From NCBI GenBank assembly GCA_025358075.1, contig JANYKU010000097.1:26980-90979 (forward strand): a stretch of 64,000 nucleotides of DNA. Direction: 5' to 3'. Below the pieces are notes generated by a model. That model saw only the letters and a program-made list of their open reading frames with translations. It was not told the origin of the DNA and ran no database searches. The DNA comes from Ilumatobacteraceae bacterium. GTDB taxonomy: Bacteria > Actinomycetota > Acidimicrobiia > Acidimicrobiales > Ilumatobacteraceae. The position numbers were made by a program, and so were the translations under genes. Positions 8,566 through 17,743 of this stretch are shown here, piece after piece (the stretch's first letter is position 1; every line of letters begins with the position of its first letter).

Positions 8566-9098
8566 GGCAACTGGCCGACGTGGGCCAGCGCCAGGCGGAT
8601 CAACCGATCGTGACCGCCGGTCATCTCCCGGCGCAGTTGGTCGCTCATGACCTGTGCAGGCGTGTACCAACCGAGATCGAGGGCCTCTTGCGTCGGTTGG
8701 CAGTCGCCGTCGACCGGAACGACGAACGCCAGGCTGACTGCGTGGTGTCGCGGATCGTGGAAGCCGCTGACATCGGGATCGGGGAAGTACTCGACTACGG
8801 TGAAGGGGGCGATCGCGGGCGGGATCCGTGGAAGGGCTACGGGACCGAGATCCTTTTCGAGATGACGCAACAACGCGTCACGAACGCGCTCGCCGTAGAG
8901 CACGCGGCCCGTGACGACCATGCGACTGATCGTGCCATCGGCAGCCTGGCGCAACAGCAGACCGATCTCGGTGACGACGCCGATCTCGTTGACGCGCACC
9001 GGTACGGCGTCGACGTACACGAGTGGCACGTTGGCACGGATGTTTTCGAGCTGCTCGCTTTCGAGCCAGCCGGTCTTGGTATCGAGGTTGTCGTTCAC
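8562..9098 (-). CDS. Nudix-like protein (DUF4916 type)
   Basis: 178 residues. The region GRVLYGERVRDALLRHLEKD lines up with a Nudix box (G-x5-E-x7-RE-x2-EE-x-G), but RE is RH and EE is EK, so catalytic metal binding may be weakened. The rest, with PLVYVDAVPVRV near the start and LDLGWYTPAQV near the end, fits the DUF4916 group of actinobacterial Nudix proteins. The ATG overlaps the TGA of the subtilase gene by four bases (ATGA), so the two are translationally coupled. Function unknown. Confidence 0.78.
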   Translation of the reverse strand: MNDNLDTKTGWLESEQLENIRANVPLVYVDAVPVRVNEIGVVTEIGLLLRQAADGTISRMVVTGRVLYGERVRDALLRHLEKDLGPVALPRIPPAIAPFTVVEYFPDPDVSGFHDPRHHAVSLAFVVPVDGDCQPTQEALDLGWYTPAQVMSDQLRREMTGGHDRLIRLALAHVGQLP

Positions 9099-11950
9099 GC
9101 TGTTCCTGTGAAGTAGCCGTTGACATCGATGATGACATGTGTGGCGACGTTGACGAAGGTATTCAGGGCTCCGCCGGCCGACACTTTGATGAGGCCTGCG
9201 TTCGCCACCGGCGTCGCGGCGACGTAGTTGAGGCTCGACGCGAGCGGAAACTGCCCGTCGGCGGGATATGCCGTGAGATAGCCGGCGCCCGTTGCCTGGT
9301 CGGACGTCAAGTTCATCGAGACTGCCGAAGCGCCGACGGGAATCCCCAACGGGGCACCGGCCAACTGCACGGTCACGGTCGACATCCCGGCATGGATCGA
9401 GTGCGGCGCTTGCCGGCTGTCGTAGTAGCGGTCGGGCGTGACCGGTACGAAGAGCCCCACGCCATCGGCCGGGCTGGTGCCGTTGGTGATGTAGCCCATG
9501 ACGTCGACGATGATGTGCGACGAATTGGAGGTGAACACACTGATCGTCCCATCGGCGCCGAGTGGCACGATCGCGTGAGTTGCGGCGGTTTCACCCGTCG
9601 CGTAGTTGACGTTGGAGGTCTGCCCGGGCGCGGCGCCGGTGGGAAGCCCCTGCATGAATCCCGCGCCCACCGGTTCGGTGGCGGTGAGGTTGACGACCAG
9701 TGCGGCCACCCCGGTGGGCGGTACGCCGGCGTCGGCCGGCACCTCGACGCGCACGGTCTCACTGGCCGCCGGTTTGTGAGGGATCCAGCCGGCGGGCACG
9801 GGTCCCGGCTGCGATGGGCGCGTGTCGAGGACGCGATGCGGGTTGACCGGCACGAACCGCCCCGCTGCCGTGGTCATTGGCGTCGGCGATGGCGTGAAGT
9901 AGCCCATCGCGTCGACGATGACGTTTCCACCCGTTGGAATGAAGATCGAGATCGAGCCCTGGGCGATTGGCACGATGGCGAAGTTCGGTCGGATCTGTTG
10001 AGGCGTGGCGACGTTGATCGTCGAGAACGCTCCGATGGCGCCGCCGAGTGTCGGCAGTGCCTGAACGTAGAACGGGGTCGCCGAATCGGTGGACGTGACG
10101 TTGATGGCGACCGCCGTCGCCGTTGTCGGGATCGTGCCGGACGCCGAGACGGGCACGTCGAGAATCGCGAACTGCGGATACGGCCCGACCAGGTTGCCGG
10201 GCCCGACGAACGACGACGGCCTCGTGTCGAGGAGGCGAACCGGCGCGCCGAGCGCGGTGAACGCGCTCGGCGCAGGGACGATCGGAACCGGTACGGCAGG
10301 CAGCAGGATCTCGCCGGCTCCGTAGGCGTTGTCGGGGCCGGGCGGACCGAGGTCGCGCACCAGGTGTTTGGTCAACGCGGCAAGCGGCATGCCGGGCACC
10401 GCCAACCCCTGGCCGAGCAGCAGCGCGGCCATGCCGGCCGCGGCGGGTGAGGCGGCACTGGTGCCGTTGAAGCAGAACGGCAACGGGTAGATCGTGCTTC
10501 GCACGCACGACGGTGCGGTGATGTCGGGCTTGATGCGGCCGTCGTTGGTCGGTCCCTGCGATGAGTAGAAGGCCACGCCGCCGGAACCGTTGGCCGGGTC
10601 GATTGCGCCGACAGAAATCAGTGAAGGGTTGCGCGAGTCGACCACGGGCTTCGCCGCGCTGTACGCCACGGATTGCCGGCCTGGTTCAATCTGACCGAAG
10701 AACGTCGCCACCTCGATCGTGTCGGGGGCCGATGGCGAGTAGTGCGCGTTGGCGTGAATGCGAATGAAGAGGGCGTTCCCTGCGCTGACACTGAAGGCGG
10801 CGTCGACGGCTTCGAGTGGTGGCGCGCCGCCGACTTGCGACTCGTCCAACGTGAGCTGCAACGTGCGCGAGGTCTCGCTGGTGCCCTCCCAGATCTCGAC
10901 CGAGTAGTCGGTGACCGACCTCGTTGGCAGGTTCCAGTCGTTCGCCCAGCGGATGCCATCGAACGAGACGCCACCCTGTGATGGATCGATGCGCAGCACC
11001 GTGTCAACACCGGGGCCGGTGTCGAAGTCGACGTATCCGCTGGCATCGACGCCGTCGGTGTAGCGGCCGTACCCGAACGCCGCGTCGTTGCCGCCTGAGT
11101 TGAACCACGTGATTCCCCGAGCTGCTGCGTAGTCGACGACCGTGTCGAGCGGGCCCGTGCCATCGCCCGGGCCGTCGTATGGTGCGCCGAGCGATCGAGT
11201 GATGATGTGCACGCCGTTGGCGACGAACCAATCGATCGCTGCTTGGGTTTCGGCGGTTGTCGCGGTGGTTGCCAGGAAGAGCTCGGCGCCGGGCGCCATG
11301 TCCTTGACGATCTCGGCCACGGCCACGCCATGCGGGTCACCGCCAGGTGAGTAGATCTGGCCCGCTGCGGTACACAGGCCCTCGGTGCGGTCGGGGCAGA
11401 ACTGATGCGCGGCGTCGGGCACCGGACCGTGTTCAGCAGGGTTCCACACCGTGAGGTCGAAGAAGTCGATGATGCCGACCCTGACGCTGCCGGTGAAGCC
11501 TGCACTTTGCCATGCGGCGGCGTTGGTGAGCGCGACCTCGTCGCCGACAACCGATCCGGTGCCCACGGCTTGTGTTGGCGGCAACCGATTGACTCGCACC
11601 GGTCGCTGCACGTAGCGAGCTCCGTCCGCGAGGGACAGCGCATCGACGGAACCCGCCGGCATCCACGCCTGCACCAACTGGCCGGTGACGGAGCCACTGA
11701 CCGTGCCGCCGAGATGGTTGACCTGTCGTTCAACGGCGAGATTGTCGGAGGTCAGCACCTCGACAGAGATCAGCGGATCGCGGCGACCCTCGGTGTGGTG
11801 GCTGAGCACCCGATCGACGTCGGCGCGAAGCCGGGGGTCGATTCCGGCCGCCTTGGTCGCAGCGCTCGGCTGAGCCGACACTCGGTGAACCGCGCCGGGG
11901 CCCACAAGCATTCCGATCAGCAACACCGCACCCACGGTTGGTCGTTTCAT
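9095..11950 (-). CDS. Secreted subtilisin-like (S8) protease with three C-terminal repeat domains
   Basis: 951 residues. An N-terminal signal peptide (residues 1-26, cleavage near VSA-QPS) is followed by an S8 domain with the triad D162 (GIIDFFD), H207 (DPHGVAV) and S498 (NGTSAASP), and oxyanion Asn288 (NSGGNDA). An insert of about 150 residues separates His and Ser. Three repeats of about 110 residues follow (572-686, 707-822, 841-948). Each starts with R-[LVY]-[LY]-D-[TS]-R and ends with [VI]I[VI]D-x2-GY[FI]. Such repeats are frequent in exported proteins of Acidimicrobiia and may bind the cell surface. No pro-domain is recognised. It is coupled to the downstream Nudix-like gene and lies seven bases after a small upstream gene. 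Confidence 0.88.
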   Translation of the reverse strand: MKRPTVGAVLLIGMLVGPGAVHRVSAQPSAATKAAGIDPRLRADVDRVLSHHTEGRRDPLISVEVLTSDNLAVERQVNHLGGTVSGSVTGQLVQAWMPAGSVDALSLADGARYVQRPVRVNRLPPTQAVGTGSVVGDEVALTNAAAWQSAGFTGSVRVGIIDFFDLTVWNPAEHGPVPDAAHQFCPDRTEGLCTAAGQIYSPGGDPHGVAVAEIVKDMAPGAELFLATTATTAETQAAIDWFVANGVHIITRSLGAPYDGPGDGTGPLDTVVDYAAARGITWFNSGGNDAAFGYGRYTDGVDASGYVDFDTGPGVDTVLRIDPSQGGVSFDGIRWANDWNLPTRSVTDYSVEIWEGTSETSRTLQLTLDESQVGGAPPLEAVDAAFSVSAGNALFIRIHANAHYSPSAPDTIEVATFFGQIEPGRQSVAYSAAKPVVDSRNPSLISVGAIDPANGSGGVAFYSSQGPTNDGRIKPDITAPSCVRSTIYPLPFCFNGTSAASPAAAGMAALLLGQGLAVPGMPLAALTKHLVRDLGPPGPDNAYGAGEILLPAVPVPIVPAPSAFTALGAPVRLLDTRPSSFVGPGNLVGPYPQFAILDVPVSASGTIPTTATAVAINVTSTDSATPFYVQALPTLGGAIGAFSTINVATPQQIRPNFAIVPIAQGSISIFIPTGGNVIVDAMGYFTPSPTPMTTAAGRFVPVNPHRVLDTRPSQPGPVPAGWIPHKPAASETVRVEVPADAGVPPTGVAALVVNLTATEPVGAGFMQGLPTGAAPGQTSNVNYATGETAATHAIVPLGADGTISVFTSNSSHIIVDVMGYITNGTSPADGVGLFVPVTPDRYYDSRQAPHSIHAGMSTVTVQLAGAPLGIPVGASAVSMNLTSDQATGAGYLTAYPADGQFPLASSLNYVAATPVANAGLIKVSAGGALNTFVNVATHVIIDVNGYFTGTA

Positions 11951-11957
11951 CGCCGTC

Positions 11958-12263
11958 TTATCTTCGCCTGCGTCGTCGTCGCCGACTTGCTAGTGGGTCG
12001 GATCTCGGCTGAGGTGGAGCGACGATCGACATCTGCTCATCGACCGGAACGGTGATGCCCTCGTGATCGATGTCGACCGGCTTGTCGCTGGCCGCGACGA
12101 CGATCGGCACTTCTTCTTTCGGCTTGCGCCCAAGGGCCTGGTCGAGGCCGAACATGCCGGCGGCGACGATCGCCCCAGCGGCACCGTGGCGGCGCCGGGC
12201 GGTGCGCACCGGATCGAACATGCCGAGCGGTTCGATCTCGGCGTCGTCGTCGGGGCCGGGCAT
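11958..12263 (-). CDS. Small conserved-looking protein of unknown function
   Basis: 101 residues from ATG 12263. It has a charged start (PGPDDDAEIEPLG), a short hydrophobic stretch GAAGAIVAAGMFGLDQALG (about residues 27-45) that could be a single membrane helix, a middle KPVDIDHEGITVPVDEQMS and a tail of eight arginines. The stop is seven bases before the subtilase start, on the same strand, so the two are likely one transcript. I do not recognise a family. Confidence 0.7.
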   Translation of the reverse strand: MPGPDDDAEIEPLGMFDPVRTARRRHGAAGAIVAAGMFGLDQALGRKPKEEVPIVVAASDKPVDIDHEGITVPVDEQMSIVAPPQPRSDPLASRRRRRRRR

Positions 12264-12325
12264 GAACCAACCTTACCGCTGACCATGCCGCGGCGGTCCG
12301 TGGTCGCACGACTACGATCGCGCTC

Positions 12326-13222
12326 GTGCCCGAAGGGGAAGCGATTCACCGCACGGCCGCGGCATTGCGAACGGCCCTGGTTGGGAGGGCCGTGCTGTCG
12401 TTCGAGGGCCCCCATGTCGACGGCCCGATGCCGGCGCCCGGACGAGTCATCGAACTCGTCGAGCACCGAGGCAAGCAGCTCGACATCAGGTGGGACGACG
12501 GCCTGATCCTGCACACCAATCTGCTGTTCGGCGGAGCGTGGCACCTGTATCGCACCGGTGAAGGCTGGCGCAAGCCGATGTCGCAGATGCGGGTCGGCAT
12601 CACGGTCGACGACTTCACCGCGGTGTGCTTCGGTGCCCGAGTCGTCGAGACCTACCGCGAGTTCGATGCGCACCGCCATCCGGGGTTCGGGCGCAGCGGT
12701 CCCGATCTCTCTGCAGAGGCTGCCGACCTCGGTGCTGCGGTCGAGGCGCTGTGTCGGTACGACGCGCTCGACGCGTCGATCGCCGAAGCGTTGCTCGATC
12801 AACAAGTGGCCTGTGGTGTCGGCAACGTCTATCGCAGCGAGATCCTGTGGGCGTGCCAGCAGCATCCGCTGGCGCCCGTCTCGATGCTTGCCAAGAGCGA
12901 CATGGAACGAGTCGTCAGTACTGCGGTCCGTGTGCTGCGCGCCAACCTCAAGCCAACATCGACAGATGATGCCGATCCGCGTTCACGCCTTGCCGTCTAC
13001 GGCAGAAACGGACAACGATGCCGACGATGCGGCGACACCATCGAAGTACGCCGCATCGGCGAGCACGCCCGGTTGCTGTACTGGTGCCCCGGATGCCAAG
13101 TGCGCCGCGGGCCTCGGCCGGTGCCTGCCCCGATCGATCAACGCGAGATGGATCCGCATCCCGCAGCCGCCAAGTTCCTCTCGGAGCTTCCGTGGCGGCG
13201 CCGCGACACGTTGGCTGGCTGA
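12326..13222 (+). CDS. nei: Fpg/Nei-family DNA glycosylase (endonuclease VIII-like)
   Basis: 298 residues. Mature Pro2 and Glu3 (MPEGEAIHR) are the catalytic pair for beta-elimination, so the GTG at 12326 must be the start. The helix-two-turn-helix segment VACGVGNVYRSEILW is at about 170-184. A C-terminal zinc finger, CRRCG...CPGC, is at about 234-258. The EGxxIHR form favours the Nei branch over Fpg. It removes oxidised bases and nicks the strand. A tail of about 35 residues after the zinc finger is longer than usual. Confidence 0.92.
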   Translation: MPEGEAIHRTAAALRTALVGRAVLSFEGPHVDGPMPAPGRVIELVEHRGKQLDIRWDDGLILHTNLLFGGAWHLYRTGEGWRKPMSQMRVGITVDDFTAVCFGARVVETYREFDAHRHPGFGRSGPDLSAEAADLGAAVEALCRYDALDASIAEALLDQQVACGVGNVYRSEILWACQQHPLAPVSMLAKSDMERVVSTAVRVLRANLKPTSTDDADPRSRLAVYGRNGQRCRRCGDTIEVRRIGEHARLLYWCPGCQVRRGPRPVPAPIDQREMDPHPAAAKFLSELPWRRRDTLAG

Positions 13223-13264
13223 TCCCGGAACGTGCACTCGCCGCGATTCCGGCCGCGCCAGCTC

Positions 13265-13373
13265 GTGTGGAGTGTTTCGAGTGACCCTGGGTGCCGCCAA
13301 CAACTCCACACCCAAGTCTCCGCCTCCTGTGGAGTTGCTCGTGCCCACCTGGGTGCGTCGAAACACTCCACAC
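13265..13373. repeat. Two tandem imperfect palindromes (REP-like) between convergent genes
   Basis: TGTGGAGT and ACTCCACA arms form two palindromic units about 62 bases apart (13266-13310 and 13328-13372). The units are also direct repeats of each other, sharing CTGGGTG in the middle. The outer arms GTGTGGAGTGTTTCGA (13265-13280) and TCGAAACACTCCACAC (13358-13373) are a perfect 16-base inverted repeat; the inner arms CAACTCCACA (13301-13310) and TGTGGAGTTG (13328-13337) pair as well. The array could fold as one long cruciform or two hairpins. It lies between the convergent nei and cyclase genes and may end both transcripts. Confidence 0.75.
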
Positions 13374-13412
13374 GGACCCGGTGGGAGCGTTGCGGTGTGG
13401 GGTGTGCCGACG

Positions 13413-16400
13413 TCAGCGCGAGCCGACGGGCAGGTTGCCGATCACGGTGAGCCAGCCTGATTCGAGCTGTGTCGGTTGATCGAACGCCGGGTGAGGTCGT
13501 CCGATCAGATGCTGATAGGCGTTGGTCGCCAGCGCGATTGCCACCACATCGCCGACGTCGAGCGCTCGAACCACGGCGGCCTCGATCGAGAGCGTCGTTT
13601 GAGCTTTGTCGTCGAGTTGGGCGTGCGCGCTGGCGGCGCCGATGTAGGCGAACACCTCATCGAGATACGTGGCACCGGCGGCGTGGGAGACGTCGTCGGA
13701 ATGCTCCAGGGCCTGCTTCGGCAGACCGAGGGTGGCATAGAGCAGCGTTGCCGCCGCGTTGGTGAAGGGATGGACGAGTGCCAGTGGCGGCAGCTCGGCG
13801 AACGCGATGCGGGCATCATCGATGCGACCGAGCTGCATGAGCCCGACCAGCCGGGCGATGTGCGGCTCGAACGCCGCGCCATTCATCTCGTCGGTCACCG
13901 AGAGGGCTCGTTCGGCGATGGCGACGGCCGTGGCCCCGTCGCCTCGGTGCATGGCCGCGCCCGCCACAGCCATGAGCGGGAACGGTCCTTGCACCGACAC
14001 GTCGGCCATCGTCAGCAGTTCCTCGGTGCTTCGCTGCGCAGCGCCCGCCTGACCGAGGGCGATTTGGGCGCGCAACAGCGGAGCGGTCGCTTGCATCAAC
14101 CCGTACTTGTCCTTGAGCTTCTTGAAACGCGAGCGCGCTTGCTCGGCAAGGTTCGCTGCGTCGGCCAGATCGCCCTGCCACAACCGCAGATCGGCGAGCA
14201 ACGTCTGCATCATGCCGACCGCCCACTCGTCGCCGCGTTGGTCGGCCTCGCGGATGACCAGCTCGGCCAGCGCCTCGGCTTCGGCGAAGTGACGTTCGAA
14301 GAACTCGACGAATGCGAGCAAGCCGAACGCCCAGCCGACTCCGCTGCGGTCACCCAACTTGTCGAATGCGTCGGCGGCGTGGTTGAGCCGGTCGCGAGCC
14401 AACCCCATGTCGCCGGAGAGGAAGGAGATCCACGCTCGATGCTGTTCGAGCCATGCCAGACCGCGCTGATCGTCGAGCAAGCGATACAGCGTGTCGGCCT
14501 CGCCGAAGAACCATTCGGCGTCGATCAACGACCCACCGAAGAGCTCGATGAACCCGCGAGCCCTCAAGGCGCGGGCAAGGCGGTCTGGCCGGTCGACCGT
14601 GCGCAGCAAATCCACGGCCTGACCGAGCTCGAGGCGTGCCTCATCGAGTCGGCTGCCGGCGTGATGCATCGAGCCGAGCAGGCGATGGGCGTCGCCCTCC
14701 GACGCGACGTCGCCGCGCTGCACTGCGCTGGCCAGCGCGCTGTCGAGGTCGGCCTTCGCCGCGTCGAAGTCGCGGAGATCGAGCAGCGCCTCAGCCCTGA
14801 TCAGCTGCAGCTGCACGCGGTCTTCTTCGTGCTCGGGCCCGTGTGGCAGCAGCTCCAACGCACGACTGGCGTGGCGGACAGCGGTACGTAGGCTGCCGCT
14901 GTCGTCGGCACGTGCAGCGGCGTCGGTCAACAGCTTGATGGCCTCGGCTCTGATCGTGCTGGAGACGCCTTCGACCGGGCCGAGCTCTTTGACCAACTCT
15001 GCGGCAGTCGCGGCGTGATGGGCGCGATCGTCGAGACCGGCCGGGAAGTTGGCCATGCCCATGGCCTTGGCGACACCGGCATGGCGGCGCGCCCGGGCGG
15101 CCTTGGTGAGCGTCTGGTACGCAGCGTCACGAACGGAATCGCTGCGGAACTCCCACCGCCTGCCTCGCAGCTCCAGCAGACCCAGGTCGTCGAGCTCGCG
15201 GGCGTGTGCCGGGTCGAAGCGTTGTCCGAGCTCGTCGGCGAACGTCTGCAGCGAGGCCATCGAACCGGAGGTGCCCAAGATCGCAGCGTTCTCGATGATC
15301 TGCCGCTGCGCCGATGACAGCTGATCGAGCCTGGCGATGATCAGTGCCCTGAGCGAGTTGGGCAGCTCGCGGATCCCGCCTCCGGCTGCCGCGAGCGCGG
15401 CCAACTCGTGCAGGAACAAGGGGTTGCCACCGCTTCGCTCGTACAACGCCGTGAGCAACTTGGGGTCGGCGCATTGGTCGCCGAGCAGCTGGGCGGCAAG
15501 TTCTTCCGTGGCTGCCTGGCCGAGTGGTTGCAAGTTCAACGACACGACGGTGGCTCGCTCGTTGTGCGGTGGCCAGGCGACGTCGCTACCCGGGCGCATC
15601 GCCGTGATGAGTGCGAACGGATGGCGACTGAGTGATGTGACGAGGTGCTCGAGGAGGCCGATCAGCGCCGGGTCGGCCCAGTGCAGGTCATTGATCGACA
15701 GCACGATGGGCCGTTCCTTCGTGCGCAGTTCGATCACGCGCGACACGGCTCGATGGATGGCTGCTCGCGCCGCCGGAGCCTCGAGCTTGTCGATCGGGGA
15801 CGGATGCCCGAGGAGGTGGATGAACACGTCGACCATACGTTCGATCTCGGCATCGTCGACGTTGGCGAGCAGTTCGACGGCTCGCTTGCGGGCGAGGGCG
15901 CGGATGCCGTCGACCGGCAGCGTGGGATCGAGATCGAGATCGCGAGACAGTGCGTTGGCGATGGGGAACCACACGTTGGCCTCGCCGTAGGGCACGCAGG
16001 CCCCCTCGACGATGCCCGCGTCGACCGTGTTGTGCAAGTAGTCGATCAACTCGTCGGCGAGACGCGATTTGCCGACGCCGTTGTCGCCTGAGATCGCCAA
16101 CAAGACACTTCGGTGTGCGGTGCTGACGAGGTCGAGCGCGGCGCGCCCGATGGCACATTCCGGCTCGCGGCCGATGAGCGGACCGTTGCGCCCGCGCCGC
16201 GATCGGCTCCCCGGTGGCGCCGTGGCCTCGACGGCGAGCCACGCCCCGACGCACTGTTCGCGACCCTTGGTCTCGAGTTGGCCAGCGGGCTCGAAACGAA
16301 TCGCCTGCGATGCCAGCGCGTACGTGGATTGGCCGACCAGGATCCGGCCAGGCGGTGCCACTTCTTGCAGCCGTGACGCTGTGTTGACCACGTCACCCAT

Positions 16401-16856
16401 GGCCGTGTACTCGGTGCCGGCGACCGCGCCGACGAGGACCTCGCCGGTGTTGATGCCGACGCGCATGCGGATGCCATCGCTGCCAGATAGCCCCGACGTT
16501 CCGACGAAGTGGGCGAGGGTCGTCTGCATGCGCAGTGCCGCCCGTACGGCTCGCTCGGCGTCGTCTTCATGAGCGACCGGCGCGCCGAACAGCGCCAAGA
16601 TGCCGTCGCCGAGGATCTTGTCGACCCGACCGCCGAAGGCGGTGATGTCGTCGACGAGCAGTTGGAAGCACGAGTCGATCAGCCGCTTGACCGCCTCAGG
16701 ATCGCGATGCTCCGCCAACGTGGTGAACCCGACGAGGTCGGCAAAGAGCACCGTGGTGATTCGGCGCTCCTCCCCTCGAGACGTGACGGAGTACCCGCAC
16801 GACGAGCAGAACCGGGCATCTGCCGCGATTTCGAAGGCGCAGGACGGGCACAACAT
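13413..16856 (-). CDS. Adenylate/guanylate cyclase fused to an ATPase and TPR repeats
   Basis: 1147 residues. A zinc ribbon (C3, C6, C17, C20) is followed by a class III cyclase domain (about 33-205) with metal-binding aspartates in FADLVGFTTL (D40) and KILGDGILALFG (D84), and the substrate region GTEYTAMGDVVNTASRLQ. Next is an AAA/STAND-type ATPase with Walker A GDNGVGKS (257-264) and a Walker B-like segment ending IVLSINDLHWAD. The C-terminal half is helical, with TPR-like repeats (about 600-1100) rich in Ala, Leu and Arg. This architecture is common in actinobacteria and is thought to sense ligands or partners through the TPR part. Key cyclase residues look intact. The ATG at 16856 starts the zinc ribbon. 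Confidence 0.9.
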   Translation of the reverse strand: MLCPSCAFEIAADARFCSSCGYSVTSRGEERRITTVLFADLVGFTTLAEHRDPEAVKRLIDSCFQLLVDDITAFGGRVDKILGDGILALFGAPVAHEDDAERAVRAALRMQTTLAHFVGTSGLSGSDGIRMRVGINTGEVLVGAVAGTEYTAMGDVVNTASRLQEVAPPGRILVGQSTYALASQAIRFEPAGQLETKGREQCVGAWLAVEATAPPGSRSRRGRNGPLIGREPECAIGRAALDLVSTAHRSVLLAISGDNGVGKSRLADELIDYLHNTVDAGIVEGACVPYGEANVWFPIANALSRDLDLDPTLPVDGIRALARKRAVELLANVDDAEIERMVDVFIHLLGHPSPIDKLEAPAARAAIHRAVSRVIELRTKERPIVLSINDLHWADPALIGLLEHLVTSLSRHPFALITAMRPGSDVAWPPHNERATVVSLNLQPLGQAATEELAAQLLGDQCADPKLLTALYERSGGNPLFLHELAALAAAGGGIRELPNSLRALIIARLDQLSSAQRQIIENAAILGTSGSMASLQTFADELGQRFDPAHARELDDLGLLELRGRRWEFRSDSVRDAAYQTLTKAARARRHAGVAKAMGMANFPAGLDDRAHHAATAAELVKELGPVEGVSSTIRAEAIKLLTDAAARADDSGSLRTAVRHASRALELLPHGPEHEEDRVQLQLIRAEALLDLRDFDAAKADLDSALASAVQRGDVASEGDAHRLLGSMHHAGSRLDEARLELGQAVDLLRTVDRPDRLARALRARGFIELFGGSLIDAEWFFGEADTLYRLLDDQRGLAWLEQHRAWISFLSGDMGLARDRLNHAADAFDKLGDRSGVGWAFGLLAFVEFFERHFAEAEALAELVIREADQRGDEWAVGMMQTLLADLRLWQGDLADAANLAEQARSRFKKLKDKYGLMQATAPLLRAQIALGQAGAAQRSTEELLTMADVSVQGPFPLMAVAGAAMHRGDGATAVAIAERALSVTDEMNGAAFEPHIARLVGLMQLGRIDDARIAFAELPPLALVHPFTNAAATLLYATLGLPKQALEHSDDVSHAAGATYLDEVFAYIGAASAHAQLDDKAQTTLSIEAAVVRALDVGDVVAIALATNAYQHLIGRPHPAFDQPTQLESGWLTVIGNLPVGSR

Positions 16857-16996
16857 CGGACTTGAGCGTAGGACACATCGGCGCGACTGCGAACTCGTAA
16901 TCCGTCGAATACTCCCTCGAAAGCGGCATCGTTCCGACGCACGTCACCAAAACTACTGATGCATGCCACGGTCGGTTATTGATACAACTTAGGTCT

Positions 16997-17740
16997 ATGA
17001 CAGAGACATTGACGACGAGCACAGCCGCGGGCGCTGTCGATGCCGTGAAGATCTACGGGGAGGGCGACAGCGAAGTTCGGGCACTCGACGGCGTGACGGT
17101 CGCCTTCGAAGCCGGGAAGTTCACCGCCATCATGGGGCCGTCCGGATCCGGGAAGAGCACGCTCATGCACTGCCTGGCCGGACTCGATTCGCTGACCTCG
17201 GGTGCCGTCTACATCGGCGACACCTATCTCGCCGCACTCAACGACAAGGCCCTCACTGTGCTTCGCCGCACCGCTGTCGGATTCATCTTCCAGGCCTACA
17301 ACCTCGTGCCGACGCTGAACGCCTACGAGAACATCACCTTGCCATTGCTTCTCGGCGGCTCAGATGGCGACCAGGCGTGGATCGACAAGGTCATCGACAC
17401 CGTCGGCCTGCGTGATCGGTTGAAGCACCGCCCTAGCGAGTTGAGCGGCGGACAGCAGCAACGTGTGGCGGTGGCTCGGGCGATGGCCAGCAAGCCCACG
17501 ATCATCTTCGCCGACGAGCCGACCGGCAACCTCGACAGCCATGCAGGCGGCGAGATCCTGGCCTTCATGCGCAGCGCAGTCACCGATCTCGGCCAGACCA
17601 TCGTGATGGTCTCTCACGATCCCAACGCGGCGAGTCACGCCGACCGGGTGATCTTCCTCGCCGACGGGAAGGTGGTCGATGAGATGCTTGCGCCGACTGC
17701 CGACAGCGTGCTCGACCGGATGAAGCGATTTGGTGACTGA
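16997..17740 (+). CDS. ABC transporter ATP-binding protein (MacB/LolD type)
   Basis: 247 residues with Walker A GPSGSGKS, signature LSGGQQQRVAVARA, Walker B IIFADEPTGNLD and the switch histidine in VMVSHD. The DEPTGNLD form marks the MacB/LolD/FtsE group, which powers FtsX-type permeases rather than channels. The ATG at 16997 is used; an in-frame TTG six codons earlier has no advantage. The stop is three bases before the permease ATG. Confidence 0.93.
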   Translation: MTETLTTSTAAGAVDAVKIYGEGDSEVRALDGVTVAFEAGKFTAIMGPSGSGKSTLMHCLAGLDSLTSGAVYIGDTYLAALNDKALTVLRRTAVGFIFQAYNLVPTLNAYENITLPLLLGGSDGDQAWIDKVIDTVGLRDRLKHRPSELSGGQQQRVAVARAMASKPTIIFADEPTGNLDSHAGGEILAFMRSAVTDLGQTIVMVSHDPNAASHADRVIFLADGKVVDEMLAPTADSVLDRMKRFGD

Positions 17741-17743
17741 GCG

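Noticed and set aside
13476..14891. Plus-strand gene opposite the cyclase-ATPase
   Set aside because: Low-complexity charged translation with no motif; the minus-strand TPR region explains the open frame.
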